From contig NC_091160.1 in assembly GCF_040958095.1 (NCBI RefSeq), positions 42,210,194-42,274,193 of the forward strand: a stretch of 64,000 nucleotides of DNA. The letters are read 5' to 3'. This stretch comes from Procambarus clarkii (taxonomy: Eukaryota > Arthropoda > Malacostraca > Decapoda > Cambaridae). The position numbers and the translations under genes are program-made. The first letter of the stretch is position 1. Each line of letters starts with the position of its first letter. This document shows positions 1-12,639 of this stretch, one piece after another. The notes beneath the pieces were generated by a model. That model was not told where the DNA came from and did not search any database. It saw only the letters and a program-made list of their open reading frames with translations.

Positions 1-1642
1 TATTAATAGGGTATTAATTTCATCAACACAAGACAGAACACGAAACAATGGATATTGAATAGAAGTGTTTGTAGAAAGCCTATTGGTCCATATTTCTTGA
101 TGCTTCTATATTGGAGCGGAGTCTTGAGGTGGGTAGAATATAGTTGTGCAATAATTGGCTGTTGATTGCTGGTGTTGACTTCTTGATGTGTAGTGCCTCG
201 CAAACATCAAGCCGCCTGCTATCGCTGTATCTATCGATGATTTCTGTGTTGTTTACTAGGATTTCTCTGGCGATGGTTTGGTTGTGGGAAGAGATTATAT
301 GTTCCTTAATGGAGCCCTGTTGCTTATGCATCGTTAAACGCCTAGAAAGAGATGTTGTTGTCTTGCCTATATACTGGGTTTTTTGGAGCTTACAGTCCCC
401 AAGTGGGCATTTGAAGGCATAGACGACGTTAGTCTCTTTTAAAGCGTTCTGTTTTGTGTCTGGAGAGTTTCTCATGAGTAGGCTGGTTGTTTTTCTGGTT
501 TTATAGTAAATCGTCAGTTGTATCCTCTGATTTTTGTCTGTAGGGATAACGTTTCTATTAACAATATCTTTCAGGACCCTTTCCTCCGTTTTATGAGCTG
601 TGGAAAAAAAGTTCCTGTAAAATAGTCTAATAGGGAGTATAGGTGTTGTGTTAGTTGTCTCTTCAGAGGTTGCATGGCTTTTCACTTTCCTTCTTATGAT
701 GTCTTCGACGAAAACCATTGGAGAAGCCGTTATTGACTAGGACCTGCCTTACCCTACAGAGTTCTTCGTCGACTTGCTTCCATTCTGAGCTGTGGCTGAG
801 AGCACGGTCGACATATGCGTTAACAACACTCCTCTTGTACCTGTCTGGGCAGTCGCTGTTGGCATTTAGGCACATTCCTATGTTTGTTTCCTTAGTGTAG
901 ACTGCAGTGTGGAAACCTCCGCCCTTTTCCATGACTGTTACGTCTAGAAAGGGCAGCTTCCCATCCTTTTCCATCTCGTAAGTGAAACGCAGCACGGAAC
1001 TCTGCTCAAATGCCTCCTTCAGCTCCTGCAGATGTCTGACATCAGGTACCTGTGTAAAAATGTCGTCAACATACCTGCAGTATATGGCCGGTTTCAAGTT
1101 CATGTCGACTAAGACTTTTTGCTCGATGGTACCCACGTAGAAGTTGCAAACAGGACACCTAGGGGAGAACCCATGGCGACCCCATCTACTTGCTTATACA
1201 TGTGCCCATCCGGGCTCAAGAAGGGTGCCTCTTTAGTACAAGCTTGGAGTAGTTTCCTCAGAATATTTTCTGGTATGTCAAGAGGAGTACAGGCTGGATC
1301 ACGATACACTCTGTCGCTATCATTCCGATTGTCTCGTCCACAGGTACGTTGGTAAACAGCGATTCTACGTCCAACGAGGCTCTTATCCCTGTGGCCCGTG
1401 TGCCCCGCAGTAAGTCAACAAATTCCTTTGGAGACTTCAGGCTGAAGGCGCAAGGAACATAAGGAGTCAGCAGGCCGTTGAGGTCGCTTCGCCAGTCTGT
1501 ACGTGGGTGTGGGTATCTGGCTAATGATTGGCCGAAGTGGGTTTCAGGCTTGTGCGTCTTGACATTTCCATACACATATCCAGGTTTATATTCCCCAATG
1601 ATCTTTGGCAGGTGGAGTTCCGGATTTGTGAACGCCAAGAAA
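1..1642 (-). mobile_element. Penelope-like retroelement, left arm of head-to-head pair
   Basis: On the minus strand this arm encodes the reverse transcriptase of a Penelope-like element (PLE), including the catalytic box CRYVDDIF around 1050-1080, followed by a GIY-YIG type nuclease region near 290-430 (KTQYIGKTTTSLSRRL is the recognisable motif). The order RT then GIY-YIG is the hallmark of the family, which copies RNA into DNA at a nicked chromosomal site. The arm runs off the window's left edge. Its 5' end is fused directly to the 5' end of the opposite arm at 1642/1643. Reading frames are interrupted, so it is not an intact autonomous element. Confidence 0.88.
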
Positions 1643-3284
1643 TTTCTTGGCGTTCACAAATCCGGACTCCACCTGCCAAAGATCATTGGGGAATATAAAC
1701 CTGGATATGTGTATGGAAATGTCAAGACGCACAAGCCTGGAAACCCACTTCGGCCAATCATTAGCCAGATACCCACACCCACGTACAGACTGGCGAAGCG
1801 ACTCAACGGCCTGCTGACTCCTTATGTTCCTTGCGCCTTCAGCCTGAAGTCTCCAAAGGAATTTGTTGACTTACTGCGGGGCACACGGGCCACAGGGATA
1901 AGAGCCTCGTTGGACGTAGAATCGCTGTTTACCAACGTACCTGTGGACGAGACAATCGGAATGATAGCCGACAGAGTGTATCGTGATCCAGCCTGTACTC
2001 CTCTTGACATACCAGAAAATATTCTGAGGAAACTACTCCAAGCTTGTACTAAAGAGGCACCCTTCTTGAGCCCGGATGGGCACATGTATAAGCAAGTAGA
2101 TGGGGTCGCCATGGGTTCTCCCCTAGGTGTCCTGTTTGCAACTTCTACATGGGTACCATCGAGCAAAAAGTCTTAGTCGACATGAACTTGAAACCGGCCA
2201 TATACTGCAGGTATGTTGACGACATTTTTACACAGGTACCTGATGTCAGACATCTGCAGGAGCTGAAGGAGGCATTTGAGCAGAGTTCCGTGCTGCGTTT
2301 CACTTACGAGATGGAAAAGGATGGGAAGCTGCCCTTTCTAGACGTAACAGTCATGGAAAAGGGCGGAGGTTTCCACACTGCAGTCTACACTAAGGAAACA
2401 AACATAGGAATGTGCCTAAATGCCAACAGCGACTGCCCAGACAGGTACAAGAGGAGTGTTGTTAACGCATATGTCGACCGTGCTCTCAGCCACAGCTCAG
2501 AATGGAAGCAAGTCGACGAAGAACTCTGTAGGGTAAGGCAGGTCCTAGTCAATAACGGCTTCTCCAATGGTTTCGTCGAAGACATCATAAGAAGGAAAGT
2601 GAAAAGCCATGCAACCTCTGAAGAGACAACTAACACAACACCTATACCCCTATTAGACTATTTTACAGGAACTTTTTTTCCACAGCTCATAAAACGGAGG
2701 AAAGGGTCCTGAAAGATATTGTTAATAGAAACGTTATCCCTACAGACAAAAATCAGAGGATACAACTGACGATTTACTATAAAACCAGAAAAACAACCAG
2801 CCTACTCATGAGAAACTCTCCAGACACAAAACAGAACGCTTTAAAAGAGACTAACATCGTCTATGCCTTCAAATGCCCACTTGGGGACTGTAAGCTCCAA
2901 AAAACCCAGTATATAGGCAAGACAACAACATCTCTTTCTAGGCGTTTAACGATGCATAAGCAACAGGGCTCCATTAAGGAACATATAATCTCTTCCCACA
3001 ACCAAACCATCGCAGAGAAATCCTAGTAAACAACACAGAAATCATCGATAGATACAGCGATAGCAGGCGGCTTGATGTTTGCGAGGCACTACACATCAAG
3101 AAGTCAACACCAGCAATCAACAGCCAATTATTGCACAACTATATTCTACCCACCTCAAGACTCCGCTCCAATATAGAAGCATCAAGAAATATGGACCAAT
3201 AGGCTTTCTACAAACACTTCTATTCAATATCCATTGTTTCGTGTTCTGTCTTGTGTTGATGAAATTAATACCCTATTAATACTC
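1..3284. repeat. 3.28-kb near-perfect palindrome with no spacer
   Basis: Positions 1634-1642 (gccaagaaa) are mirrored exactly by 1643-1651 (tttcttggc), and the symmetry extends outward to both ends of the PLE copies: the bases at window position 1 correspond to about 3284. The arms differ by only a handful of small changes. This is either a real inverted pair of PLE copies, a configuration known for the family, or a long-read foldback artefact. Confidence 0.9.
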
Positions 3285-3352
3285 TTGTTCTGTCTTGTGT
3301 TGATGAAATTAATACCCTATTAAAACCACATTTTGTTCTGTCTTGTGTTAAT
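3242..3352 (+). repeat. Short tandem tail repeat of the PLE
   Basis: The motif ttctgtcttgtgttgatgaa followed by attaataccctattaa occurs at about 3245-3280 and 3289-3324, and a shortened third copy starts near 3335. The period is about 43 bp. The first copy is shared with the left arm, so the extra copies lie just beyond the palindrome. Confidence 0.75.
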
Positions 3353-3443
3353 GCCACATCACCCCTTCCACCTCACTCAAATGTAGATATAAAATCGGAG
3401 ATGCGTAAGTTCTATTCAGTTGTGTATTTGTGAACTAAAGTCT

Positions 3444-3470
3444 TTGAAAATGTAATAAGTTTTACGAAAC
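3444..3470 (+). ncRNA. Hammerhead-like ribozyme core in PLE tail
   Basis: The sequence reads ttgaaaa, one t, a stem gtaa/ttac closed by a six-base loop, then gaaac followed by gcgc. This matches the layout of a hammerhead core (CUGANGA, stem II, GAAA). The positions of C3 and G8 are here T and A. PLEs as a family are known to carry hammerhead motifs in their terminal regions. Stems I and III and the cleavage site were not resolved, so activity is only inferred. Confidence 0.4.
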
Positions 3471-3613
3471 GCGCTCGTGTCGCGTCAGACTAGAAATAAA
3501 AAATGAATTTTGGAGAATTGATTTTTGATTTACCTCCAACAGTGAAGCGTAATGTACGAAAGATTGAGAAAATTCTTGTTAGAATTATTAATCTTACTTT
3601 TTCGGTCATATTT

Positions 3614-5972
<2,359 letters not shown>

Positions 5973-6320
5973 ACTGAAAACTCACACCCCAGAAGTGACT
6001 CGAACCCATATTGCCAGGAGCTCTCTGCTGGTGTACAGGATCCCTTAACCGCTCGACCAACACGACCGGACAAAAGAGGATGGTAGCCAAGGCTATTTCC
6101 ATTCCCCAGCCGGCACTCGGTTGGTACTCTTGGGCATGGTATTTTATCAAATCACCTCATTCTTTGGTGCACACGTGAGGAACACAAATGCGAACAAGTC
6201 TGAATGGTCCCCAGGACTATATGCAACTGAAAACTCACACCCCAGAAGTGACTCAAACCCATACTGCCAGGAGCACTGCTGGCGAACAGGATCCCTTAAC
6301 CGCTTATCCCTTAACTGCAA
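5973..6320 (-). repeat. Tandem tRNA-related repeat
   Basis: The same segment (aactgaaaactcacacccca, then gaagtgactcgaacccata) occurs at about 5973 and about 6230. On the minus strand each carries a B-box-like GGTTCGAGTCAC element and a line of tRNA-like sequence ending in a goofed 5' half, as in tRNA-derived SINE heads. The duplication is about 255 bp apart. Confidence 0.6.
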
Positions 6321-6365
6321 ATGCTTAATGTGCTTAATGCACAGACTTGCTTATAAACCACAAGT

Positions 6366-6690
6366 TTGAAGTATATAACTTTTAGACACTCAACCCACCA
6401 GGGGACTCGAACACTGGCCATCAAGGTAGCAGTTACGCACTGTATCCACTACACCATACTTCAAGCATTAAGCATTGGCATTGAGTTCTCCCATATAACA
6501 GGGCTTGATGAAAAACGCGAGAAATCCCTCACTATCTCATTGTTTGGAGAGGATTGGAGTTCTGGTTGGTTAAATACCCCAGAATTCCTACCTCTTTTAG
6601 GGCTCTGAAGTATGGTGTAGTGGATACAGTGCTTAACTGCCACCTTGATGGCCAGTGTTCGAGTCCCCTGAGCATACATACTTTTGAGCA
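6366..6690. repeat. Inverted pair of tRNA-like units
   Basis: A unit with A-box-like tggtgtagtggatacagt and B-box-like gtgttcgagtcccctg lies on the plus strand at about 6608-6680, with its reverse complement at about 6395-6465. Between them is about 140 bp that is not obviously palindromic. The arrangement looks like a SINE pair or a tRNA-ended foldback element. It lies just downstream, on the minus strand, of the OATP exon. Confidence 0.6.
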
Positions 6691-6731
6691 AACTATGTTG
6701 GATGTAAGAGGTACACAGGTGCGCCACTGAC

Positions 6732-6896
6732 CTGTGTAGAAGGAGGAGTTGGTCTTGGTGACACGGAACTGTTGTTGGATGTACTTGGGAAGCCAGACGC
6801 TGACAACGGAGGTGCCCAAGACGAGGAAGAAGTCGCTACAGAGGGTATAGACGACCACCTTGTTCTTCATCAGTCGTGCCACAGTCGCCCACAGCT
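6732..6896 (-). CDS. OATP/SLCO organic anion transporter, exon with membrane helix 7
   Basis: This is a 165-nt exon bounded by a gttacag acceptor at 6897 and a g|gtcagt donor at 6731. It encodes LWATVARLMKNKVVVYTL, then a hydrophobic span, then VWLPKYIQQQFRVTKTNSS. The pattern of a basic LMKN-type entry, a membrane helix and PKYIxxQF is typical of the start of the second half of OATP proteins, 12-helix plasma membrane carriers of steroid conjugates, eicosanoids and other organic anions. Phase fits exactly with the exon at 7597-8072: the split codon gives Glu, producing IKELWATVARL across the junction. The following exon, expected below 6730, was not found, and positions 1-6600 are repeats, so it probably lies left of the window. 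Confidence 0.8.
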
Positions 6897-7596
6897 CTGT
6901 AACACCGTCTCTTATATACGCTGCCTCAACATGTCTGTGTTATGGTACTCCTGCATTATATTACACTCTCACTTACACTCTAAATGTCATCATTTATGTA
7001 ATCAATCAAGCATGCACTTTTTTAACAGTTCGATTTATGACAGATTTATGAAATGACTATAGTTTAGGAGATGAAGAGAAGAGGGAACTAAGTCGACGAA
7101 CTGGAGGATATTGAGCCGTGCCAACATTGTGTTCTAAGTGTAACCTTGTCTGTGTACGCTGGTTATAACCTGAAGATTCATGTAACTATAATCAAGTATA
7201 CTATAATCAATTTATCCCTTAAGGGATCGTAGACTTTAGCAATAGTTTGCTGTATGTGAATCTTGTCTCTTGCCTTCATGGAGTCAGAGAGGTAACGTGA
7301 GGTAGGTGTGGTAAAGTATTGTTGTACTTTGGGGGTGTTTAGGGTTAAAATAAATTAGGTAAAATATTTACCGGGAACTTTCATCACCCCTCTTGAATAG
7401 GGTTAGGAGATCTGCTCTAGACTGTAGATCATATTTATATATATTTTGGGTACTGCTTACCTGGGGGCCGGGACCCCCTTTAGGTGGTACTCCAGTACCT
7501 TGTTTATACCCTAACAGGCTCCCACGTTGTAACAACAACTTAAAAATGGTATTAATTATTCTCCAGAAACAACAGCTATGCAACATTATAACATAC
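6897..7596 (-). other. OATP intron
   Basis: AT-rich sequence between the two OATP exons, with donor ggtatgtt at 7596 and acceptor ttacag at 6897. I see no further gene in it. The minus-strand frame at 7368-7586 has no recognisable domain. Confidence 0.65.
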
Positions 7597-8072
7597 CTTT
7601 TATACCACTTTTTATTTCCCTTGAAGTAATATGTGATCTCTTCTTGTGAAGCGCCTTGCCCTGATGAGGGGCGTCGCCAGCCTCCAGTGTGTGTTGACTG
7701 TCTCTGTCCTCTGCTGGGTACCCGCCCTCCACCTCCATGGAGTACCCGCTGTCTCTCTCATCCAGCGGGTACCCTCCCTCCGTCTCCTGCTCTTCAACAC
7801 TGTAGTCATCCTCGGTGACTTCTGCCAGGCCAGGCGTGTCAGTGGGTGGTGGTGGTGGTGAGTGGTGGTGCTGGGGAGTGTGGTGTAGTGAGTGGTGGTG
7901 CTGGGGAGTGTGGTGTAGTGGTGAGTGCTGGTGCTGGGGAGTGTGGTGTGGTGTTGGGATGCGAGGCACCACGGACGTCCTCACCAGCTCCTCAATAGCA
8001 AGGTCCTCCTCAAGGGTGTGGGAGGTGCGTCTCGGCCGCTCCTCCTGCTTTCTGGCTCCCTTCCTCAGACTC
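7597..8072 (-). CDS. OATP/SLCO transporter, cytoplasmic-loop exon with His/Pro-rich repeats
   Basis: This is a 476-nt open exon with a consensus donor (aaaag|gtatgt at 7596) and a plausible acceptor (ccaaagcag|g at 8073; another at about 8092 is possible). It encodes a basic start (SLRKGARKQEERPRRTSH), an acidic stretch (TLEEDLAIEELVRTSVVP), three imperfect copies of HTPQHHHS ending in a Pro run, then an acidic Tyr/Asp/Glu-rich segment and a basic end SREIKSGIK. It is hydrophilic throughout. In the OATP family the long intracellular loop between helices 6 and 7 lies immediately before the helix encoded by the next exon, so this exon supplies that loop. The His/Pro repeats come from DNA units of about 31 bp near 7850-7950. 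The loop assignment rests on splice phase and position, not on sequence similarity. Confidence 0.62.
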
Positions 8073-8186
8073 CTGCTTTGGACATACTATCTTTAGAAAT
8101 ATAATATATAAATGCAATTGACGATCACGAAACACCGATCATTTGTATGCAGAAAATCCACAAAGAAATGGGAAAGGAAGATGAAC

Positions 8187-8213
8187 GTTTCGGCTGTTTA
8201 AAGCCGTTGTCAA
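8187..8213 (-). ncRNA. Hammerhead-like core, minus strand
   Basis: On the minus strand the sequence reads ttgacaa, c, ggct, a six-base loop, agcc, gaaac, then gttc. The spacing (1+4+6+4) is identical to the PLE-tail copy at 3444-3470. C3 and G8 are again replaced by T and A. The surrounding 8100-8430 sequence is probably a retroelement remnant; I could not assign its family. Confidence 0.38.
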
Positions 8214-8435
8214 CACCAGACTGACTAGAAGGAACACAGGGAGGGTACAGGCCAACAGCGGAATCTGACCACCTATCCCGAAGGAAAAAATTACCCAGAA
8301 GCAGGTATAGATTAGCTTAGAATTATAGGATTAAGCGGTCAGAGAATATGTTGTTGTGTTGATTTAGGGGCGACGACGATCGTGGGATCGGATGCGCCCC
8401 GGCTGCCCGATACCGGGAAATAGCGGAGGGATGGG

Positions 8436-8512
8436 GTCCCTATAGTCTCTTCAGGCCATAGACCCTACAATCTCCTCAGGCCACAAATTTTACAGTCTCT
8501 TCAGGCCACGGA
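8436..8512 (+). repeat. Three imperfect 32-bp tandem units
   Basis: The segments tagtctcttcaggccatag, aatctcctcaggccacaaa and cagtctcttcaggccacgg follow one another with about 32-bp spacing. They lie just left of the assembly gap. No coding function is evident. Confidence 0.6.
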
Positions 8513-8600
8513 CATGACGGATGAAGCGGAAGGTATGGCAAAGGATGTCATGACGAACGTCTTCGTCTCTCGCACCTGCCCCGTCAAGGAGAACGGGAAA

Positions 8601-9100
8601 NNNNNNNNNNNNNNNNNNNNNNNNNNNNNNNNNNNNNNNNNNNNNNNNNNNNNNNNNNNNNNNNNNNNNNNNNNNNNNNNNNNNNNNNNNNNNNNNNNNN
8701 NNNNNNNNNNNNNNNNNNNNNNNNNNNNNNNNNNNNNNNNNNNNNNNNNNNNNNNNNNNNNNNNNNNNNNNNNNNNNNNNNNNNNNNNNNNNNNNNNNNN
8801 NNNNNNNNNNNNNNNNNNNNNNNNNNNNNNNNNNNNNNNNNNNNNNNNNNNNNNNNNNNNNNNNNNNNNNNNNNNNNNNNNNNNNNNNNNNNNNNNNNNN
8901 NNNNNNNNNNNNNNNNNNNNNNNNNNNNNNNNNNNNNNNNNNNNNNNNNNNNNNNNNNNNNNNNNNNNNNNNNNNNNNNNNNNNNNNNNNNNNNNNNNNN
9001 NNNNNNNNNNNNNNNNNNNNNNNNNNNNNNNNNNNNNNNNNNNNNNNNNNNNNNNNNNNNNNNNNNNNNNNNNNNNNNNNNNNNNNNNNNNNNNNNNNNN
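8601..9100. other. Assembly gap of 500 N
   Basis: Exactly 500 unknown bases, a conventional placeholder length, so the true gap size is unknown. Its right edge opens directly into a minisatellite, which probably caused the break. Missing exons of OATP or RXR could lie here. Confidence 0.99.
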
Positions 9101-9358
9101 AGTGTGAAGGTCACCCCTCCCCCCATACACAGTACCAAGGTCACCTCCCCATACACAGTACCAAGGTCACCTCCACCATACACAGTACCAAGGTCACCTC
9201 CCCCATACACAGTACCAAGGTCACCTCCCCCATGCACAGTATCAAGGTCACCCCCTCCCCCCATACACAGTACCAAGGTCACCTCCCCCATACACAGTAT
9301 CAAGGTCACCTCCCCATACACAGTATCAAGGTCACCTCCCCCATACACAGTTTACAAT
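9101..9358 (+). repeat. 26-bp minisatellite
   Basis: About nine or ten units of acacagtaccaaggtcacct plus cccc(c)at, with units of 24-28 bp due to variable C-run length. The array touches the N gap and may extend into it. Frames on both strands here are artefacts. Confidence 0.92.
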
Positions 9359-9512
9359 GGTATGTGATAAATGTGACCATGGAGTGGTAGACACTAGAAC
9401 GATGTCAATAAGAATAGCAGGTTAAGTAGGGCGAAGAATATTCAGCTGTCTGTCAAAGAGAACACAGTAACAGTCAATCAAATAATAATTAGTTTAAGTA
9501 CAGTGAAAATAT

Positions 9513-10464
9513 CTGTACCTCAGGGCACAGTCCTTGCATCACTGCTCTGTACCTCAGGGCACAGTCCTTGCATCACTGCTCTGTACCTCAGGGCACAGTC
9601 CTTGCATCACTGCTCTGTACCTCAGGGCACAGTCCTTGCATCACTGCTCTGTACCCCAGGGCACAGTCCTTGCATCACTGCTCTGTACCTCAGGGCACAG
9701 TCCTTGCACCACTGCTCTGTACCTCAGGGCACAGTCCTTGCATCACTGCTCTGTACCTCAGGGCACAGTCCTTGCACCACTGCTCTGTACCTCAGGGCAC
9801 AGTCCTTGCACCAATGCTCTGTATCTCAGGGCACAGTCCGTGCATCACTGCTCTGTACCTCAGGGCACAGTCCTTGCATCACTGCTCTGTACCTCAGGGC
9901 ACAGTCCTTGCATCACTGCTCTGTACCTCAGGGCACAGTCCTTGCATCACTGCTTTGTACCTCAGGGCACAGTCCTTGCATCACTGCTCTGTACCTCAGG
10001 GCACAGTCCTTGCATCACTGCTCTGTACCTCAGGGCACAGTCCTTGCACCAATGCTCTGTACCTCAGGGCACAGTCCTTGCATCACTGCTCTGTACCTCA
10101 GGGCACAGTCCTTGCATCACTGCTCTGTACCTCAGGGCACAGTCCTTGCATCACTGCTCTGTACCTCAGGGCACAGTCCTTGCATCACTGCTCTGTACCT
10201 CGGGGCACAGTCCTTGCATCACTGCTCTGTACCCCAGGGTACAGTCCTTGTACCACTGCTCTGTACCTCAGGGCACAGTCCTTGCATCACTGCTCTGTAC
10301 CTCAGGGCACAGTCCTTGTACCACTGCTCTGTACCTCAGGGCACAGTCCTTGCATCACTGCTCTGTACCTCAGGGCACAGTCCTTGCATCACTGCTTTGT
10401 ACCTCAGGGCACAGTCCTTGCATCACTGCTTTGTACCTCGGGGCACAGTCCTTGCACCACTGCT
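9513..10464 (+). repeat. 34-bp minisatellite derived from the LINE RT motif
   Basis: Twenty-eight units of ctgtacctcagggcacagtc + cttgcatcactgct. The unit encodes the RT motif VPQGTVLAPLL, and the last unit runs straight into the LINE frame (LLF...DI). Since 34 is not a multiple of three, all three plus-strand frames stay open for more than 300 codons, cycling through the same peptide. Variants (catcac/caccac/tacc) are scattered among the units. Confidence 0.95.
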
Positions 10465-10901
10465 TTTCATTATTCTCATATCAGATATAGACAAAAATAC
10501 AAGTCACAGCTTCGTATCATCTTTTGTAGATAACACAAAAATCAGCATGGAATTTACTTCTGTTGAAGACATTGAAAAACTACAAGCAGATATTAATAAA
10601 GTTTTCAACTGGGCAGCAGAAAATAACATGATGTTTAACAGTGATAAGTTCCAGTTACTTTGGCATGGTAAAAATTAAGACATTAAGCAAAATACAAGTT
10701 ACAAAACACAATGAAATCTGTGTATATTAGGGAAAGCAACATGTAAAGAATCTGGGAATAATGATGTCTAACGACATAACGTTTAGGGAGCATAACCAAG
10801 CAAATATTGCGTCAGTTCGAAAAATGATAGGATGGATTACGAGAACTTTCAAATCCAGGGATCCCATCACAATGGTTGTACTCTTCAAATCACTTGTGCT
10901 G

Positions 10902-11272
10902 CAACCCGTTCTCGCAAATTCGTAAAGTCAATATTGACTTATTAACTACGTGCATAGGTGATATACTAAACATAATAGATACCCTTAAAAAGATTCATAG
11001 AAAACACCGACCCTACCTAACCTTGTTAGTATCTTAAGATAAGCATCTTATTGCTTCGTAATTACAATTATTACTTAACCTATACCTATTATAGGTTAGG
11101 TAATAATTGTAATTACGAAGCAATAAGATGCTTATCTTAAGATACTAACAAGGTTAGGTAAGGTCGGTGTTTTCTATGAATCTTTTTAAGGGTATCTATT
11201 ATGTTAAGTATGTCACCTATGCACATATTTAATAAGTCAATATTGACTTATTAAATTTGCGAGAACGGGTTG
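10902..11272. mobile_element. Hairpin MITE inserted in the LINE
   Basis: A 371-bp element, almost entirely palindromic about 11087, with ends caacccgttctcgcaaatt and its complement. It is flanked by a 7-bp direct repeat TGTGCTG (10895-10901 and 11273-11279). Removing the element and one repeat restores the LINE reading SLVLSWLEYC, which proves insertion. It encodes no protein and was presumably moved by a transposase encoded elsewhere. Confidence 0.88.
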
Positions 11273-12271
11273 TGTGCTGTCCTGGCTTGAGTACTGCTCA
11301 GTACTCACTTTCCCCTTCAAAACAGGAGAAATTGCCGAAATTGAAGGAATTCAAAGAACATATACAGTACGGCATACATATAGACACGATAAAGCACCTT
11401 AACTATTGGGACTGTTTCAAAGCTCTCAAAATATACTCTCTAGAAAGGAGACAAGAGAGATCCCAAATCATATATACATGGCAAATACTGGAAGACGAGG
11501 TTAAAATTTGCACTAAAACAACAAACTAGAGTGGCACATATGGAAGAAAATGTGGAATAGGGCCAGTCAAGAGCAGGGGTGCCATAGGCACAATACAAGA
11601 AAGCTGTATAAACATCAGAGGTCCACGGTTGTTCAACACCCCTCTCAGCAGGAATAAGAAACATTGCCGGAACAACAGTGGAAATCGTCAAGAAAAAAGT
11701 GGACAGTTGTCTGCAAGAAGTGCCGGACCAGCCGGGCTGTAATGGATATGTAGGCCTGGGGTCCACTTGAAGCAACAGCCTGGTGGACCAAGCTCACAAG
11801 TCAAGCCTTGCCTGGGGCCTGGGCTTGTTGTGTAGAACTCCCAGAACCCCCATCCAGGTATAGAAGCAAGGTCACCTCTAGCCTCCATATACAGTGTGAC
11901 ATCCTTTCACCCCACCGTGGGTTTTCTCCCACATACCTTACACCATTAATTTGACGTTGTGCACCAGTTAAGATGCTTCGCACCATTACTCTGGCGCACA
12001 CCACAACAGATTTATTGATGAAGATTAAGCCACCCAATAGGTGGCATGGGCATGAATACCCCGTAAGTGGTAGATTTCTTGGAGTGAACGTGATCTTTGG
12101 TTGTAAAAGGATATACTTTGTGCTGCGCTCGCATTTAAATCGTCAGTCCTTACAATGTGGCTGGTATCGCGGGGGAGGATACTGCTTGACAGTATTTATG
12201 AGGGTGTCCAGCTCCAGGACACAACACACACAATGACGTCACATATTCCTTTATATATATATATATACTGT

Positions 12272-12294
12272 ATACCCCCCCCCCCCCCCCCCCC
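12272..12294. repeat. Poly-C tract next to TA run
   Basis: About 22 consecutive C bases following a short TA run. It is prone to length error in sequencing. Confidence 0.85.
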
Positions 12295-12639
12295 CGACGA
12301 GGCCACCACACTTGTGTGTCATAGTTGGTGTGGGTAAGTCTTTAGGAACAAAACATGTAGGAAATACCGGCAGATCCTATTTACACCTGATTCTTTATTC
12401 TATTATGTAAGCTAAATAAGTTATCTGCTGCATTTAAACTTGTGGGGTCTCTTCATTTTCTTTGGTGCACAACAGTGTTTACTTACATCTTCTTTATATC
12501 TAAATTTGCACAATTTTATTCCATTGTTTTCAGTTGCATCATAATTCAACCTGTCCTCAGGGAGATCTGCTCAAGGAAATAGTCTGGGAACGACTACATC
12601 ATTACTGCTGTTATCAACACTATCTGCGGTTAGGTTAAG

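Larger units (their letters stand above)
1643..3500 (+). mobile_element. Penelope-like retroelement, right arm of head-to-head pair
   Basis: Near-identical reverse complement of the left arm. In order it shows RT fingers (KTHKPGNPLRPIISQIP near 1725-1775), the region ASLDVESLFTNVP, AMGSPLG, the YVDD catalytic box near 2205-2225, a thumb region, then the GIY-YIG motif near 2910-2960. The 3' part continues past 3284 into a tail with three partial copies of a 40-odd bp unit and then a region ending near 3500 that carries a hammerhead-like core. The frames are broken in a few places. It is 5' truncated at the palindrome centre relative to a full PLE. Confidence 0.88.
9360..11885 (+). mobile_element. 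LINE remnant with two internal expansions
   Basis: After the minisatellite at 9513-10464 the reading frame continues as RT sequence: the motif VPQGTVLAPLLF, then SFVDNTKISMEF (a changed ADD-type catalytic box), VEDIEKLQADINKVFNWAAEN and NSDKFQLLWHGKN up to 10677. Further on come NLGIMMSNDITF, then MIGWITRTFKSRDP, the C-terminal LEYCSVLT-type region split by a hairpin element (10902-11272), and a tail with INIRGPRLFN and LQEVPDQPG near 11600-11740. It resembles Jockey-like LINE RTs abundant in crustaceans. It has several breaks and no complete frame. Its 3' part matches the fragments at 12640, 13840 and 27945. Confidence 0.78.

Noticed and set aside
8501-9348. Frames across the N block
   Set aside because: Created by unknown bases; no protein can be read.
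9101-10464. CRISPR-like regular arrays
   Set aside because: The repeats have no unique spacers and the genome is eukaryotic; they are minisatellites.
9503-10678. Frames of 391, 318 and 321 codons in all three plus frames
   Set aside because: They are the 34-bp minisatellite read in three phases, with the same cycling peptide; only the last part is real LINE RT.
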